Positions 33,901 to 42,856 of a stretch of 64,000 nt of DNA are shown piece by piece. Positions within the stretch are counted from its first letter, which is position 1. Every line of letters begins with the position of its first letter. The stretch comes from a virus: positions 1 to 64,000 of the IMG/VR virus record IMGVR_UViG_3300010883_027240, one strand, 5' to 3'. The position numbers were made by a program, and so were the translations under genes. The notes under the pieces were generated by a model. That model saw only the letters and a list, made by a program, of their open reading frames with translations. It did no database searches and had not been told where the DNA came from.

Positions 33901-34479
33901 ATGTTTGAGATGTTGTCAGATAAGTTTGATTTAAATATTGCAAAAACAAAAATTAGAGTAAGAAGCTATCAAAATGACGATCTTTTTGATGAAGCAGGAT
34001 ATGCAACAACAGCGCCAGTTTACAGTACACCCTTAAATGAAGAGGTCGTAGATGATAACAGATTTTCAATAGACATGTCACTACAAAAAGGCCTTAATGA
34101 AAATATAATGAGAATGTTTTCAGACTTTTCAGCACTTGATGACGCATTGGGCCGGCCAAATAATCTATTTGGTGCTTCATATAAAGATTTAGAGCAACTT
34201 AGAAAAGTATACTTTAATAATGTTTTAGAAAAAACAGATCTTGGTAAATTTAGAAATATATTTAAATGGATTGATAATTCATTCACTGATCTTGTTTTTT
34301 CTTTGATACCTAGATCTACAAACTTCATGGGAATAAACTTTATTTATGAATCACATGTTTTAGAAAGACACAAGCTTAAGTATCTTTTTGATGAAATATA
34401 TTTAAAAGCGTTACCAAGAAGCTCAGATAGAGGCAACTTGCTATTGAGTCAGTTTGTTGCTAAAGTTAAAAAGTATTAG
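30976..34479 (+). CDS. large baseplate protein with two LamG-like domains, gp7-position
   Basis: About 1167 residues. LamG/concanavalin-like beta-sandwich domains are seen at residues about 130-355 ('SPFSISFHCKLPA', 'FTNVSVVYDPDGDG', 'FSGSIDELRYEHKAI') and about 690-905 ('SGSFTYEGLYSW', 'DEWHVSFGRQN', 'FTGHVSGFKFWSKAL'). The segment between them is helical, with 'VFLEERARQLNLLLPPLF', and the C terminus ('ALDDALGRPNNLFG', 'RHKLKYLFDEIYLKAL') looks conserved. By order and size it may replace T4 gp7, though no gp7 similarity is visible. LamG folds could bind host glycans. ATG 30976 overlaps the previous stop; GTG 30973 is an alternative. Confidence 0.72.
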   Translation: MGKKKLLDRSIPSTLFKPKFRNSDDISADQFLKPAQNINKNNMLLKDTDIQSSSSYRYGDKKVLVSTQQLRTDFSKFQNHTFFHSAVAKVNEAMDKIVNFYPIDGTKKEFEKYEDNLTGYEKYVLDNFPKNIGYLNFSGTKTGEVGGTGTSITVLDSEGTMYKELSSKITARAVLDPKTSPFSISFHCKLPAIANDNQVIFQKRGTLANNFTLILSESSSTEKASLVFGITSGSQYSFVTSSIRKGSFTNVSVVYDPDGDGKTKICVGDTFVSSSMTTFFDNLYYDAADFTIGTGSQVRLNNVLFDQKETFSGSIDELRYEHKAINIKDIEDTRYETIYSSDDLKLYFKFNEPNGTFRGKKMVLDSSKSGLHSKIHNYIDTHTRVTGSDVPVKNELIERSPILFPDFANVTTLNTTLFASASMYDSVNPNLITKLVPPHYFLEANDEEGFTKVLGNLSDKFTTVTNNFPNKQTSEIPSAALMVKFLLSWAKLFDELKLLIDAVTAIKHTDYEELETTPDVFLEERARQLNLLLPPLFANANFSQLLSGINLTEDYENGVQSLNQIKNLVWRRIISDATHLKTSKGTIDSIKSVFRSAGIEPDNILTFREYGGAKARSLETSREIKLDVLGFINFSGSIGAAVTPLDYQGFPTSQNPKLKSSFLSASRIEVGNPLIDGTMIASSDKFMHGISNDASDGLLTSGSFTYEGLYSWDNYRGREESLVRLNTTGSGTAASRGAVITNLVASDQKVSLFIRDSRSASAGIVNQLFLTGVNIFDKDEWHVSFGRQNVHDNASKNRSTYFLRAIKQENGEMIHYHNTSSHFVNSSDSNFDNVTTAYNTSGSFLTIGYQSFLGGSAGRFLNASAFSDTLFQSSSFTGHVSGFKFWSKALTENESKNHAKNPLSHGVLDPKVNYNFTETTTGSFERIRLRTDPKQSTTGSDTSGNITIFDFSQNSNHIMGSGFEPSITVMKPRQVMFEMLSDKFDLNIAKTKIRVRSYQNDDLFDEAGYATTAPVYSTPLNEEVVDDNRFSIDMSLQKGLNENIMRMFSDFSALDDALGRPNNLFGASYKDLEQLRKVYFNNVLEKTDLGKFRNIFKWIDNSFTDLVFSLIPRSTNFMGINFIYESHVLERHKLKYLFDEIYLKALPRSSDRGNLLLSQFVAKVKKY

Positions 34480-34488
34480 GGGTTAATT

Positions 34489-36114
34489 ATGTCTTCACCA
34501 GCTACAAACGTTGTAGAAAGTACAGATTTGCAAAATGATATATGGTTTGTAGATAGACCTGGGGGTACATTTGTTGATATTGTATCTCGAGACGGGGAAG
34601 GATTATTAAGAATACCATCTTCTGTAAATACAGCAGCAACGCTAAGACTTAATCAGTCTGTTCATAGAATAACTGCGTCTTTCCAGCAGATGGAATCATC
34701 GGGAGTTGGAGGCGCAAGAGTTGGAAGAGTGACTGTTTTTACAGAAGGTTCAGTTGTTGATCACTTTGATTCTTTTCGACAGGGTAAAAATATTCAAAAT
34801 CTAAGACAGTTTTCAAAGACTTTGCTGCCACAGATAACAGTCAATAGGTCTGACTTCTTAACAAGAAAGAATCGATTTAACTACAGAGTACAACAAATAG
34901 AATATGGACAAAGTACAAACTATAAAACTTATGATGAAAATAAGAAAAAGTTTATACCTTTTGAAGATTTTCCAGGAAAATTAAATCCTGTTGATTTAGT
35001 TAAAGCGGGCGACTATACACTTCAGTATATGATAATAACAGACTTGACAAGAGATATGAATCAATTTGTCAATCCTGATAATTTAGATGGTGCAATAGAA
35101 GTTTTTGAGTCAAAAGAAAGTTTTGCAAATACAGGTTTTAGTGATATTCAAGTTAGAGGATTCAAGGCCAGCTTAACAAATCAAAATTATTTTGAAACTG
35201 GTTTCGGGGCTTCACCTATTGAAAACAGGTATGAACTAACTCAAAAAAAGCATAGCTTTTTTGAAGACTCAGCAGACTTACTATTTACAGACGAAACATT
35301 TTCAAATAAGCTAGGTTATGCAATAGCAACAGCATCACTTGCTTTGCCAGGATTTGTTTCAGATACTCAAAGAGTTATGTCACCGTTTAGCGAGCAAGGT
35401 CCAGATATAAAATTTCAATACAATAGACACTTGAGAGACTTTGTTGAAACAACAACATATCCGCAAGAAGCCGCAATTGCAGCTTTTGAAATTGCTCAGC
35501 ATGCAACAGGTGCAGTAGTCATTACTGATTCGTTTGGAACAGTAAAATCTTATCACTTTAATTCATCTTCTAATGGTACAACACATGTCTCATTTACTAA
35601 CACAGCAGGACAAGTAGTCCCTGCCGGAATTTGCGTTCAGTCCAATGGTATTTCAGCAACCACTATGGCGTCCGCATTCATAGCACAAGTAGCAAGTTCT
35701 ACAGGTCACAACGGTACAATTTTAGGATCATCAGGTAATACATCTATTGGTGTGTATGCACAATTAACTCAATCTATACTGCCTGGAATGAACGGAAATA
35801 CTGGCAACACTATAATAAGCTATATTCCTGCGACAGCAAGCACAGGCCCAATAGCTGGTTCAGCAACGCTAGGACCAAATATAGGACCAAACGGAGGAGA
35901 TTCAGCCTTTAGATCAGGATCTAGTACACCATTTACAAGCTCAATAGGCAGGCAGTTGACTGCGCCAGAAATGGGAACAAGATTCAGGTCTTCAAATAGT
36001 GGTTTTATAATGTCACCAAATTACAGTAAGATTACAGGTGTATCATTTGCAGATGAGGTTATAACTAACCCAGGGACAGATTCAATTGCTTTTATTGGAA
36101 CAAGTAGATCATAG
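34489..36114 (+). CDS. tail/baseplate structural protein with inserted duplicated domain
   Basis: 541 residues, no enzyme motif. Residues 1-330 include 'WFVDRPGGTFVDIVSRDGEG' and 'AGDYTLQYMIITDLTRDMNQ'. Residues about 337-480 form a Ser/Thr/Gly-rich domain ('TGAVVITDSFG', 'GGDSAFRSGS') that recurs in the next gene at residues about 673-826. The end 'FIMSPNYSKITGVSFADEVI' looks conserved. The 47-base gap after it holds a palindrome. Structural role inferred from position. Confidence 0.7.
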   Translation: MSSPATNVVESTDLQNDIWFVDRPGGTFVDIVSRDGEGLLRIPSSVNTAATLRLNQSVHRITASFQQMESSGVGGARVGRVTVFTEGSVVDHFDSFRQGKNIQNLRQFSKTLLPQITVNRSDFLTRKNRFNYRVQQIEYGQSTNYKTYDENKKKFIPFEDFPGKLNPVDLVKAGDYTLQYMIITDLTRDMNQFVNPDNLDGAIEVFESKESFANTGFSDIQVRGFKASLTNQNYFETGFGASPIENRYELTQKKHSFFEDSADLLFTDETFSNKLGYAIATASLALPGFVSDTQRVMSPFSEQGPDIKFQYNRHLRDFVETTTYPQEAAIAAFEIAQHATGAVVITDSFGTVKSYHFNSSSNGTTHVSFTNTAGQVVPAGICVQSNGISATTMASAFIAQVASSTGHNGTILGSSGNTSIGVYAQLTQSILPGMNGNTGNTIISYIPATASTGPIAGSATLGPNIGPNGGDSAFRSGSSTPFTSSIGRQLTAPEMGTRFRSSNSGFIMSPNYSKITGVSFADEVITNPGTDSIAFIGTSRS

Positions 36115-36127
36115 AAACTGCGTAGGA

Positions 36128-36139
36128 ATATACGTATAT
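36128..36139. repeat. 12-bp perfect palindrome
   Basis: ATATAC followed immediately by GTATAT forms an uninterrupted 12-bp palindrome in the 47-base gap between two tail genes, 22 bases before ATG 36162. It could be an operator-like site or chance in AT-rich DNA. Confidence 0.4.
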
Positions 36140-36161
36140 GTTAAAGTTAACGAGAGTGTAG

Positions 36162-39100
36162 ATGCCTAGAGTCACAAGATCAAATAAATTAGCTTATAGC
36201 CTGCTGACAGAAATGACAAGTCTAGAAGGGGATATCTATAAAAGTTTTAGTTCATTGTACGCATGGTATCAATTTGGTACTGACATTTCATCAAGCGGCA
36301 ATCTAGTAGATCTCTCTGGGAACAGTAGAGATCTTCAGCCAGAAGACGCCGACGACAGACCTTTGGCTCCTACAGGTGATTCACCCGCAGGCCCAAGAGC
36401 GCCGACAACATTTCCGTCAAAAAGTTCTGTTTTCTCAGATGATATATTAGAAGACAAGAGTGGTACTGCATCAAACTTTAGTTTTGGAAATGCCGCCTCA
36501 GATACTGATTCACCCTTTTCAGTGTCTGTATGGATTAAGACAACAGACGCAACAACAACAGACCAGTATGTTATCAGTAAGTTTGACTGGTCATCTAATA
36601 ACGATAGGGAGTGGATCCTTTTTCTAGACAATGGCCAGCCTAGATTTAAATTGACAAATACAGGCGCATCTTGGGGGAGTAATTATATAGAGTTTAGGCA
36701 CTCTCAAACAATGAAATCAAATACGTGGTATCACATATGCGCTACTTATGATGGATCAACATTAGCAAGCGGCTTAAAAATATACTTAAATGGTTATGCT
36801 GATTCTGACATAAATGAAAAAAACGGCACCTACAACGGGATGACCGGAGTCTCATCTGCAAAGTTTGCAATAGGCAACGCAGATAACGAGGAACCCACCG
36901 GCGATGTTATAGGTCCGTACGCTGAAGCTGCAGTCTGGTCTTCAAAGCTCACTCATGAAGAAGCCCGAGCACTTTACTCACTTCATAAGGGCATTGCTAA
37001 GCGTTCTTCTGGATATTTAAATATTCCGCCAAGACTAATTATAGGTGAAAGAGACTGCGCAACTGGATCGTATCCCACTGTTCGTAGAATGGGAGACTTT
37101 TCCAGGTCAGGTAATTATAAAATACACTTTGATGATACAAAAACTATACCTTATAATAATAAGATAGAAGATTCATTTACTCTGACAAATAAGAAACCAG
37201 GTTACACGTCATACTCAACAGCAATCAATGAAGATTATTGGGTTTCGTCTGGGAAGCTTATAATCAAAGAAGAGAGTTATGTAGCTAGTGAAGGCGGCGA
37301 AACATCCAAAGACGGCGCACTTTGTTTTTCAGGCCCGCTGACAAGTAGCAAAGATACGTCAATCGACCCTGGCGGAAGGTGGATTAGAACAAAAAATAGA
37401 CTAAGAAGCCCTACTTTGAGATTTGATGCTATAGTCGGCCCTTACAATCTTGACCCGGAAGGCCTAAACTTATACGCACCGACAATTTTTGAAACATTAA
37501 AAGTTCAAGCATCAATTGATCTTGTGTTATGGAAGACTGTTTTAGAGTTGTCACCTTTTACACTTTTTAATTATTTTGCAGATAGAGATAAGGTATCGAT
37601 CAAAGAGATAGGTTTTGAACAAAATAGTAGAAAAAGAATACAAGTTGTATTAGGAAGGCAGGATTTTCTTACAGGCAGTGCATCAACACTTTCAGGCTCT
37701 TACATAAGAATCAAGCAGGAAAGAATTGATAATGAAAATGGTCCAGTGTGGGCCCTTGGAGGAATTGAGATAGATTCTTACGATCAAAGAAACATAGCTT
37801 ATCCGCTTCTTTTACCGGCCCACACAAAAATTGCAAAAGATGCAGAAAGAAATATTATTGCAACACCTCACTTAACAGGAGGCATAGTTGTCCAGCATGG
37901 TAGAACAGTGTCTGGGTTAAGCGACAATCATATAGCTTTTACACCCGGAGAAAACTTTACACCGTTCAATGAGGATTCTGACTTTTTTAAACCAGACAAT
38001 GTATTCTACAGACAGGGAACACCTTCAGAAATCATGCAAGGGTTCACATCGCCTGTTAGATCAAAAACAATAATTGACATTCCTTTAGCATGCACTGAAC
38101 CGACAACTTTCAATTTTACAAAATTGACTGGCGTCCCGGACTCATCAACAGGCCGAGCCGAATTTGGATTCAGAATTGCTACAGGCATCACCGGCGCCGT
38201 ATCATTTTTGTCTATGACAGGATCTATGTACGCGCTTCATCTCGGCACTTATGGTTCAAGTGGCGCCGGCGCGATTATTGGACAAAATCATAGCGTCCTG
38301 CTCGGAGCTTGCCCAGCTGGGGTAAGAGTTAAAACAGATGGTATAGCTGTAGACACTATCGGTGCCGATATTGTTACACGCCTGAGAGGGTTAATTAGAT
38401 CATCGGATGGTTTACATCCGCATGGGACTCTTATTCCTTCATACAACACAACAACAAAAATTGTTACAATAAAAGCAACACTACCGGGTGTAACACCTGC
38501 ATTATATCAATCTCCGGTTTATCATATAGCACACCTGGCTGGCACCCCAGCTTCTGTGCTCGGTGGCTCGGCCGCAACCACAGCCGGCAAAAATGCAGAA
38601 GGCGCAGACGCACGTTTTAGATCAGGATCAGACGAAGTTCTCAATTATAATATTACATCAAGTCAGATGATTGAGCAAAGCACAAACAGCCCTGAAACAA
38701 GACATCAAGTAATGGGCTATTTTAACTTTAGATTGAATAAATGGGAAAAAATAGCTAAAGGGTACGGCGCAAATGTATGTGCCACACCGCTTTCCAGACT
38801 TCAGGAAGGCGATCCTGTAGCTTACAATACAGGGACAACAGACTTTCAAAGTAACCTGACAGCTAGCTTTTTAAGAGAGGCAGCAGTAGGTTTTGGGCCA
38901 ATTTGTGCAATAAGTACTGGGTCAAGCGCGAATGATCTATCTGATCAAAAATTATATGACGATAGAATACTAAACACATATGTTAGACCCGTTGAACAAT
39001 TTGGATTTCCTCTAGCAGCAAAATTTCATGCAACAGGAAGCCAAACTGTCAAAGCTAGAGACTTAGGTATAACAAGCCCATTTCTTTTAGAAAAGGTGGT

Positions 39101-41726
39101 TTTAGACTTTAACGCAAAGATTCAGAGTAGCAATCTTGGAATATTCCCGCCAGGAGATGATGGTCCTCATACAATTATAGGAACAGGAAGCGCAAGATTT
39201 CAACACTCATTTGCTTTTACCCCTCCTATCGCAGCAGGTAGTTCTTCAAGGTCGGAGTACGAAGCACTAATTGCTGGAGAATCAAAGACGTATCTAAGCC
39301 CACTAAATAAAGTGATGAGAATTAAAATACCGACATTTTTTATCATGAGGCAATTCCAGAACAGAAGAAAAGTTTATACTAGAGTTAAAATAGGAGTAAA
39401 TGATCTAGGTTCACAATCAACCAAGAGTCATACTGAATTTCAAGGATTAGAGTTTAAAGTGCCCGATACTGCAAAACTATCTTCTGCAAGTAATGCGGAG
39501 TCATATGTTTCAACAGATAGGGATTTAATAACTTACGGCCAGCTCACTGTAGTATATTCAGGATCGCAATCAGATCTCGTAGGAATTAAAGCCTGGCCGC
39601 ATATAATTGATGATATTACCAATTCGTCGCTCAGAAGAGATGCCCTTACTGTTCTGCCTTTGAATGATAATAGTGGTGCAGCAATATTATCACATACAGG
39701 CTCTTTTAGAATAGAATTTCCTTGTAGACAAACAGGAAGATATCCAAACATGCTAAGACTAAAAGTCTGGCACCCAAAGTCAAACGTTGTCAATGCTCCA
39801 GGCGGAGCATCAGCCCGGGCCATCAATCAGTTCTTCATAAATAGTGCTGCCGGGGCAACTGCAGCATATACTTTAGCAAGAATTGGTCATGTTATGCTAG
39901 GATCAGAAAATCATGCCGGCCGCAGCTTCGGAAAGTTAGAAGCTTCTAGAGCGTATGCCGGCGGCCATCCTGTTAGAAGACCTTCATTTGATAGAATAAG
40001 CTACATAGGACAATCAAATGGTTCTAGTCCGTATACAAACTTAGTTGGCAATTCAAGTTTAACAGGCGCTATAGAATTCCCAGAAGCGGAAACGTTTGAC
40101 AGAATATCACCTTACTTAATATTACCAGATGATGACTTGGTGATAGGTTTCCAATATCCAATAACTTCAGAGCCTGTATTTGTACAGCCAAAACCCACAG
40201 ATGTAGAATTTGGAATGACGTTGTACGGCGCCGGCAAGATAAGACTAGTAGGCTCACTTTTGCAAGATAAAAAGGAGATACATGACGGATTAAATCAAAA
40301 TATATCTTCAGACGCAATACATGAGATGATAGGGTCTGAAATTATTCAAGATCAACATGATCTCGCAGAAAGAGGAGAGCTTGAAGGTACGTTTATAGAT
40401 CAACTCAATACATCACAAACAAAGTCACCATTAAGCAGGATTGGATCTAAGAATTACTCTGTTAATGAATTTGGCGATTCTGGAAAATCAAAGTTACCAA
40501 GCGTAGCTTACTATGCTCTAGTATTTGGAAGTAATAAGAGTTATTTTCAGCCTAGGATTGACTGGTCTGGTATCAGTGGTGGTACGTATCACGGTGACAT
40601 GATATCAATCCCTAGAAGTAATAATAGGTCAGAAGATATAGTGTTTGAAGCTAGCTATTACTCCTTTGGCGCATACTCACCAGTTGGAGCAGGTAGAATA
40701 CCAATGCCGGGAGGATTAATATATCAAGTACTTGCTAACTTGATTCCTGCAAGCTTTTTTGGTACAAATTTTGCTCCGAGTTATTGGACAGCGTTTAATT
40801 TCTTTTTAGCACTCTTAGATCCAAGAGCGTGGTATACACACGGTTGCTTTGCTGTGACGCCTCCAATACCCGATTTTTTACAATTGATTAATGGAACACC
40901 AGTAACAACTTTGATAATAGGGGTAGCAGGCGCAGATCCTTCTGTGGAAGGTGAAAGAATAAAAGTTTTCCAGTCTCCTGTACCATTGGGATTAGATTAT
41001 CTCGCCGGCATCACCACAAACTTAGACGGTGACGGCACAGTCACCTTCCTCGATAGTAATGAAATTTATGATGCCCCAGACCGGACTGGTAATCCGCTCG
41101 GCCTCGGAGTCGATGGAGGCGTCGGCGGCGGTCCATTTTTAAGTCTCGGACCTTTAACGGGTAGCTCTGGTGGCGGATCTGGTCTGTATTCATCAGCTGC
41201 AACAGCTCCAGGCTATTCCGGAAAATATTCTTTAGGTAGATTTTTTAATCTACAAGATAATAAGCGAGCCTACATAGACTCGTTATTTAAACAAGGTCAC
41301 TTCAGACCAGGCACTTCGACCGGCGAGGGTACAATAGGTACAATGCAATCAGACTTTAATGATAGCTACGGTGTTTTAAGACCAAAGTTCTATTTTAATC
41401 ACAAAAAGTATGGTAACTTTTCTGATCTAATAGGGGGAGGCAGGGACTCAACTGCATGGCCGTTAGGATACACTAAAAATATGGGTTTGTCACTAGGGTC
41501 ACCCGTTAAAGGGATATTCGTATCAGGTTCAAATATTGATGGAACAATCATTAGACAATATTCTAGATTACCGCTCTCAGCAGACGGAACGCTACTTATT
41601 TCTAGTACAGCAAGTAGCCAAAATAGATCACCAACATCACTTCTGACGTCCTCTCATGACGACAGACCTGACCACAGAGGAACAGGCGACAACTATTTTG
41701 TCACGCTTGTATCAGGCTCAGCATAG
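36162..41726 (+). CDS. giant tail/fibre structural protein with LamG-like N terminus
   Basis: 1854 residues, the largest gene in the window. Residues about 20-278 form a LamG-like sandwich ('SSLYAWYQFGTD', 'DSPFSVSVWIKTTD', 'SNTWYHICATYDGST', 'AAVWSSKLTHEEARALYSLH'). Residues about 673-826 repeat the inserted domain of the upstream gene ('TGAVSFLSMTG', 'GADARFRSGS'). The part around residues 1500-1590 is hydrophobic and aromatic ('GGLIYQVLANLIPASFFG'). Gly-rich linkers follow near residue 1640-1680. No membrane segment or protease motif is clear. It is likely an extended baseplate or fibre component contacting the host surface. Confidence 0.72.
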   Translation: MPRVTRSNKLAYSLLTEMTSLEGDIYKSFSSLYAWYQFGTDISSSGNLVDLSGNSRDLQPEDADDRPLAPTGDSPAGPRAPTTFPSKSSVFSDDILEDKSGTASNFSFGNAASDTDSPFSVSVWIKTTDATTTDQYVISKFDWSSNNDREWILFLDNGQPRFKLTNTGASWGSNYIEFRHSQTMKSNTWYHICATYDGSTLASGLKIYLNGYADSDINEKNGTYNGMTGVSSAKFAIGNADNEEPTGDVIGPYAEAAVWSSKLTHEEARALYSLHKGIAKRSSGYLNIPPRLIIGERDCATGSYPTVRRMGDFSRSGNYKIHFDDTKTIPYNNKIEDSFTLTNKKPGYTSYSTAINEDYWVSSGKLIIKEESYVASEGGETSKDGALCFSGPLTSSKDTSIDPGGRWIRTKNRLRSPTLRFDAIVGPYNLDPEGLNLYAPTIFETLKVQASIDLVLWKTVLELSPFTLFNYFADRDKVSIKEIGFEQNSRKRIQVVLGRQDFLTGSASTLSGSYIRIKQERIDNENGPVWALGGIEIDSYDQRNIAYPLLLPAHTKIAKDAERNIIATPHLTGGIVVQHGRTVSGLSDNHIAFTPGENFTPFNEDSDFFKPDNVFYRQGTPSEIMQGFTSPVRSKTIIDIPLACTEPTTFNFTKLTGVPDSSTGRAEFGFRIATGITGAVSFLSMTGSMYALHLGTYGSSGAGAIIGQNHSVLLGACPAGVRVKTDGIAVDTIGADIVTRLRGLIRSSDGLHPHGTLIPSYNTTTKIVTIKATLPGVTPALYQSPVYHIAHLAGTPASVLGGSAATTAGKNAEGADARFRSGSDEVLNYNITSSQMIEQSTNSPETRHQVMGYFNFRLNKWEKIAKGYGANVCATPLSRLQEGDPVAYNTGTTDFQSNLTASFLREAAVGFGPICAISTGSSANDLSDQKLYDDRILNTYVRPVEQFGFPLAAKFHATGSQTVKARDLGITSPFLLEKVVLDFNAKIQSSNLGIFPPGDDGPHTIIGTGSARFQHSFAFTPPIAAGSSSRSEYEALIAGESKTYLSPLNKVMRIKIPTFFIMRQFQNRRKVYTRVKIGVNDLGSQSTKSHTEFQGLEFKVPDTAKLSSASNAESYVSTDRDLITYGQLTVVYSGSQSDLVGIKAWPHIIDDITNSSLRRDALTVLPLNDNSGAAILSHTGSFRIEFPCRQTGRYPNMLRLKVWHPKSNVVNAPGGASARAINQFFINSAAGATAAYTLARIGHVMLGSENHAGRSFGKLEASRAYAGGHPVRRPSFDRISYIGQSNGSSPYTNLVGNSSLTGAIEFPEAETFDRISPYLILPDDDLVIGFQYPITSEPVFVQPKPTDVEFGMTLYGAGKIRLVGSLLQDKKEIHDGLNQNISSDAIHEMIGSEIIQDQHDLAERGELEGTFIDQLNTSQTKSPLSRIGSKNYSVNEFGDSGKSKLPSVAYYALVFGSNKSYFQPRIDWSGISGGTYHGDMISIPRSNNRSEDIVFEASYYSFGAYSPVGAGRIPMPGGLIYQVLANLIPASFFGTNFAPSYWTAFNFFLALLDPRAWYTHGCFAVTPPIPDFLQLINGTPVTTLIIGVAGADPSVEGERIKVFQSPVPLGLDYLAGITTNLDGDGTVTFLDSNEIYDAPDRTGNPLGLGVDGGVGGGPFLSLGPLTGSSGGGSGLYSSAATAPGYSGKYSLGRFFNLQDNKRAYIDSLFKQGHFRPGTSTGEGTIGTMQSDFNDSYGVLRPKFYFNHKKYGNFSDLIGGGRDSTAWPLGYTKNMGLSLGSPVKGIFVSGSNIDGTIIRQYSRLPLSADGTLLISSTASSQNRSPTSLLTSSHDDRPDHRGTGDNYFVTLVSGSA

Positions 41727-41760
41727 GACTTAAACAAGCTTATCTATTTAGCTTTAGGTT

Positions 41761-41783
41761 TATAAAATTTTCAGGATTATAAT
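41761..41783 (+). promoter_or_regulatory. possible promoter (TATAAAAT; T4 then TATAAT)
   Basis: In the 76-base gap, TATAAAAT (41761-41768, two mismatches to the late box) is followed by TTTT and a perfect TATAAT at 41778-41783, ending 19 bases before ATG 41803. AGAGG lies between. It fits the spacing of other gap elements. A weak AAGCT...AGCTT hairpin lies upstream at about 41737-41755. Confidence 0.35.
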
Positions 41784-41802
41784 TATTAAAAGGTAGAGGT
41801 AT

Positions 41803-42852
41803 ATGGCAGGCATTTTAGATAGCAAGACTAGATTTATAGATCTAGTAGTCACGCAAGAAGGCAAACGACAGATAGCGTCAGGAGAATTAAGAGCTGTCTA
41901 TGCCTCTATCAGCGATGCATCTGTCTTCTATGACACATCAGACCCAACGTCGATTAATGATAAAATATATTTTGAAGTTGCTGAATCTCATTCAAACACA
42001 ATTGTTATTGAGAAGGACGACAGCGGAAAACTTTTTGATTTTAATTTTTCACCAACAGGAAGTATCGTTGGAAATAATATTTTTGATAAAGACGCAACTG
42101 CAACAAATAGTTTAAAGCTAAAACCAGTAACAGGCAGTGCATTTTCTTCTACATCAACTTCTTTAATGCAAACTTTCTTGACACACTTTAAGTCACATCA
42201 AATCGTCGGATCTAAAGAAGATGACGAAGCAAAGTTCAAACTAAGCAAAAACACTATTCATTTTGCAATATCAAACTCTGTACCGTGGAAAGATGGCCCA
42301 ACTAATGAAACAGTTGATGTAGATGACGCAGAACCATTCTTTTTCGATTCTAAGCTAACTCATTTAAATAATTTTAAATTCTTACCACCTGTTAATACAA
42401 ATGGATCAAATTATGGTATTCATAGAGACTTTAGATCATTAAAACGAGAGACGCTTGACGACATAAAGCGAGACTTAGGGTATTTTGGCTTCGCCACAAT
42501 TGGAGACGACCAAAATGGCGGCAATACCTATGCACAGCGAAAGTATAGATCAGATAAAGCCGGCGATTTTGATGTTTTAAATAGAAAAAACAAAGTATCT
42601 GCCAGCGAGATAAAGCAATATCAGACAGTATATTTTGAAAAGACTTCAAATAATAATAATTTACTTATGCAGATTTTTGAAGACGGACCAAACTCAAAAC
42701 TAGCAAAACTTGATATTGTCGATGCAGGATCTTTCCACGATAAGGATGATAATAAACACCCGGAAAAAAGGATCTTCTATGTTGGGAAGGTATTTTTTGA
42801 TAGTTTTAATACACCAACTTTTATAAACATATTTACAATAGTATTTGAGTAG
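41803..42852 (+). CDS. virion structural protein with shared N-terminal module
   Basis: 349 residues. The N terminus 'GILDSKTRFIDLVVTQEG' followed by a Gln-Ile-Ala-Ser-Gly turn and 'ASISDASVFYDT' is similar to the start of the 52629 gene, and defines a module of about 50 residues. The rest is mixed alpha/beta without motifs: 'HRDFRSLKRETLDDIKRDLG' is basic and helical, and 'RKYRSDKAGDFDVLNRKNK' follows. It may be a small fibre, neck or baseplate-edge protein; structural role inferred from the block. Confidence 0.7.
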   Translation: MAGILDSKTRFIDLVVTQEGKRQIASGELRAVYASISDASVFYDTSDPTSINDKIYFEVAESHSNTIVIEKDDSGKLFDFNFSPTGSIVGNNIFDKDATATNSLKLKPVTGSAFSSTSTSLMQTFLTHFKSHQIVGSKEDDEAKFKLSKNTIHFAISNSVPWKDGPTNETVDVDDAEPFFFDSKLTHLNNFKFLPPVNTNGSNYGIHRDFRSLKRETLDDIKRDLGYFGFATIGDDQNGGNTYAQRKYRSDKAGDFDVLNRKNKVSASEIKQYQTVYFEKTSNNNNLLMQIFEDGPNSKLAKLDIVDAGSFHDKDDNKHPEKRIFYVGKVFFDSFNTPTFINIFTIVFE

Positions 42853-42856
42853 TAAC

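Noticed and set aside
41727-41802. Possible tRNA in the longest gap
   Set aside because: The 76 bases are about three quarters A/T with no cloverleaf or TTC arm; a promoter-like element fits better.
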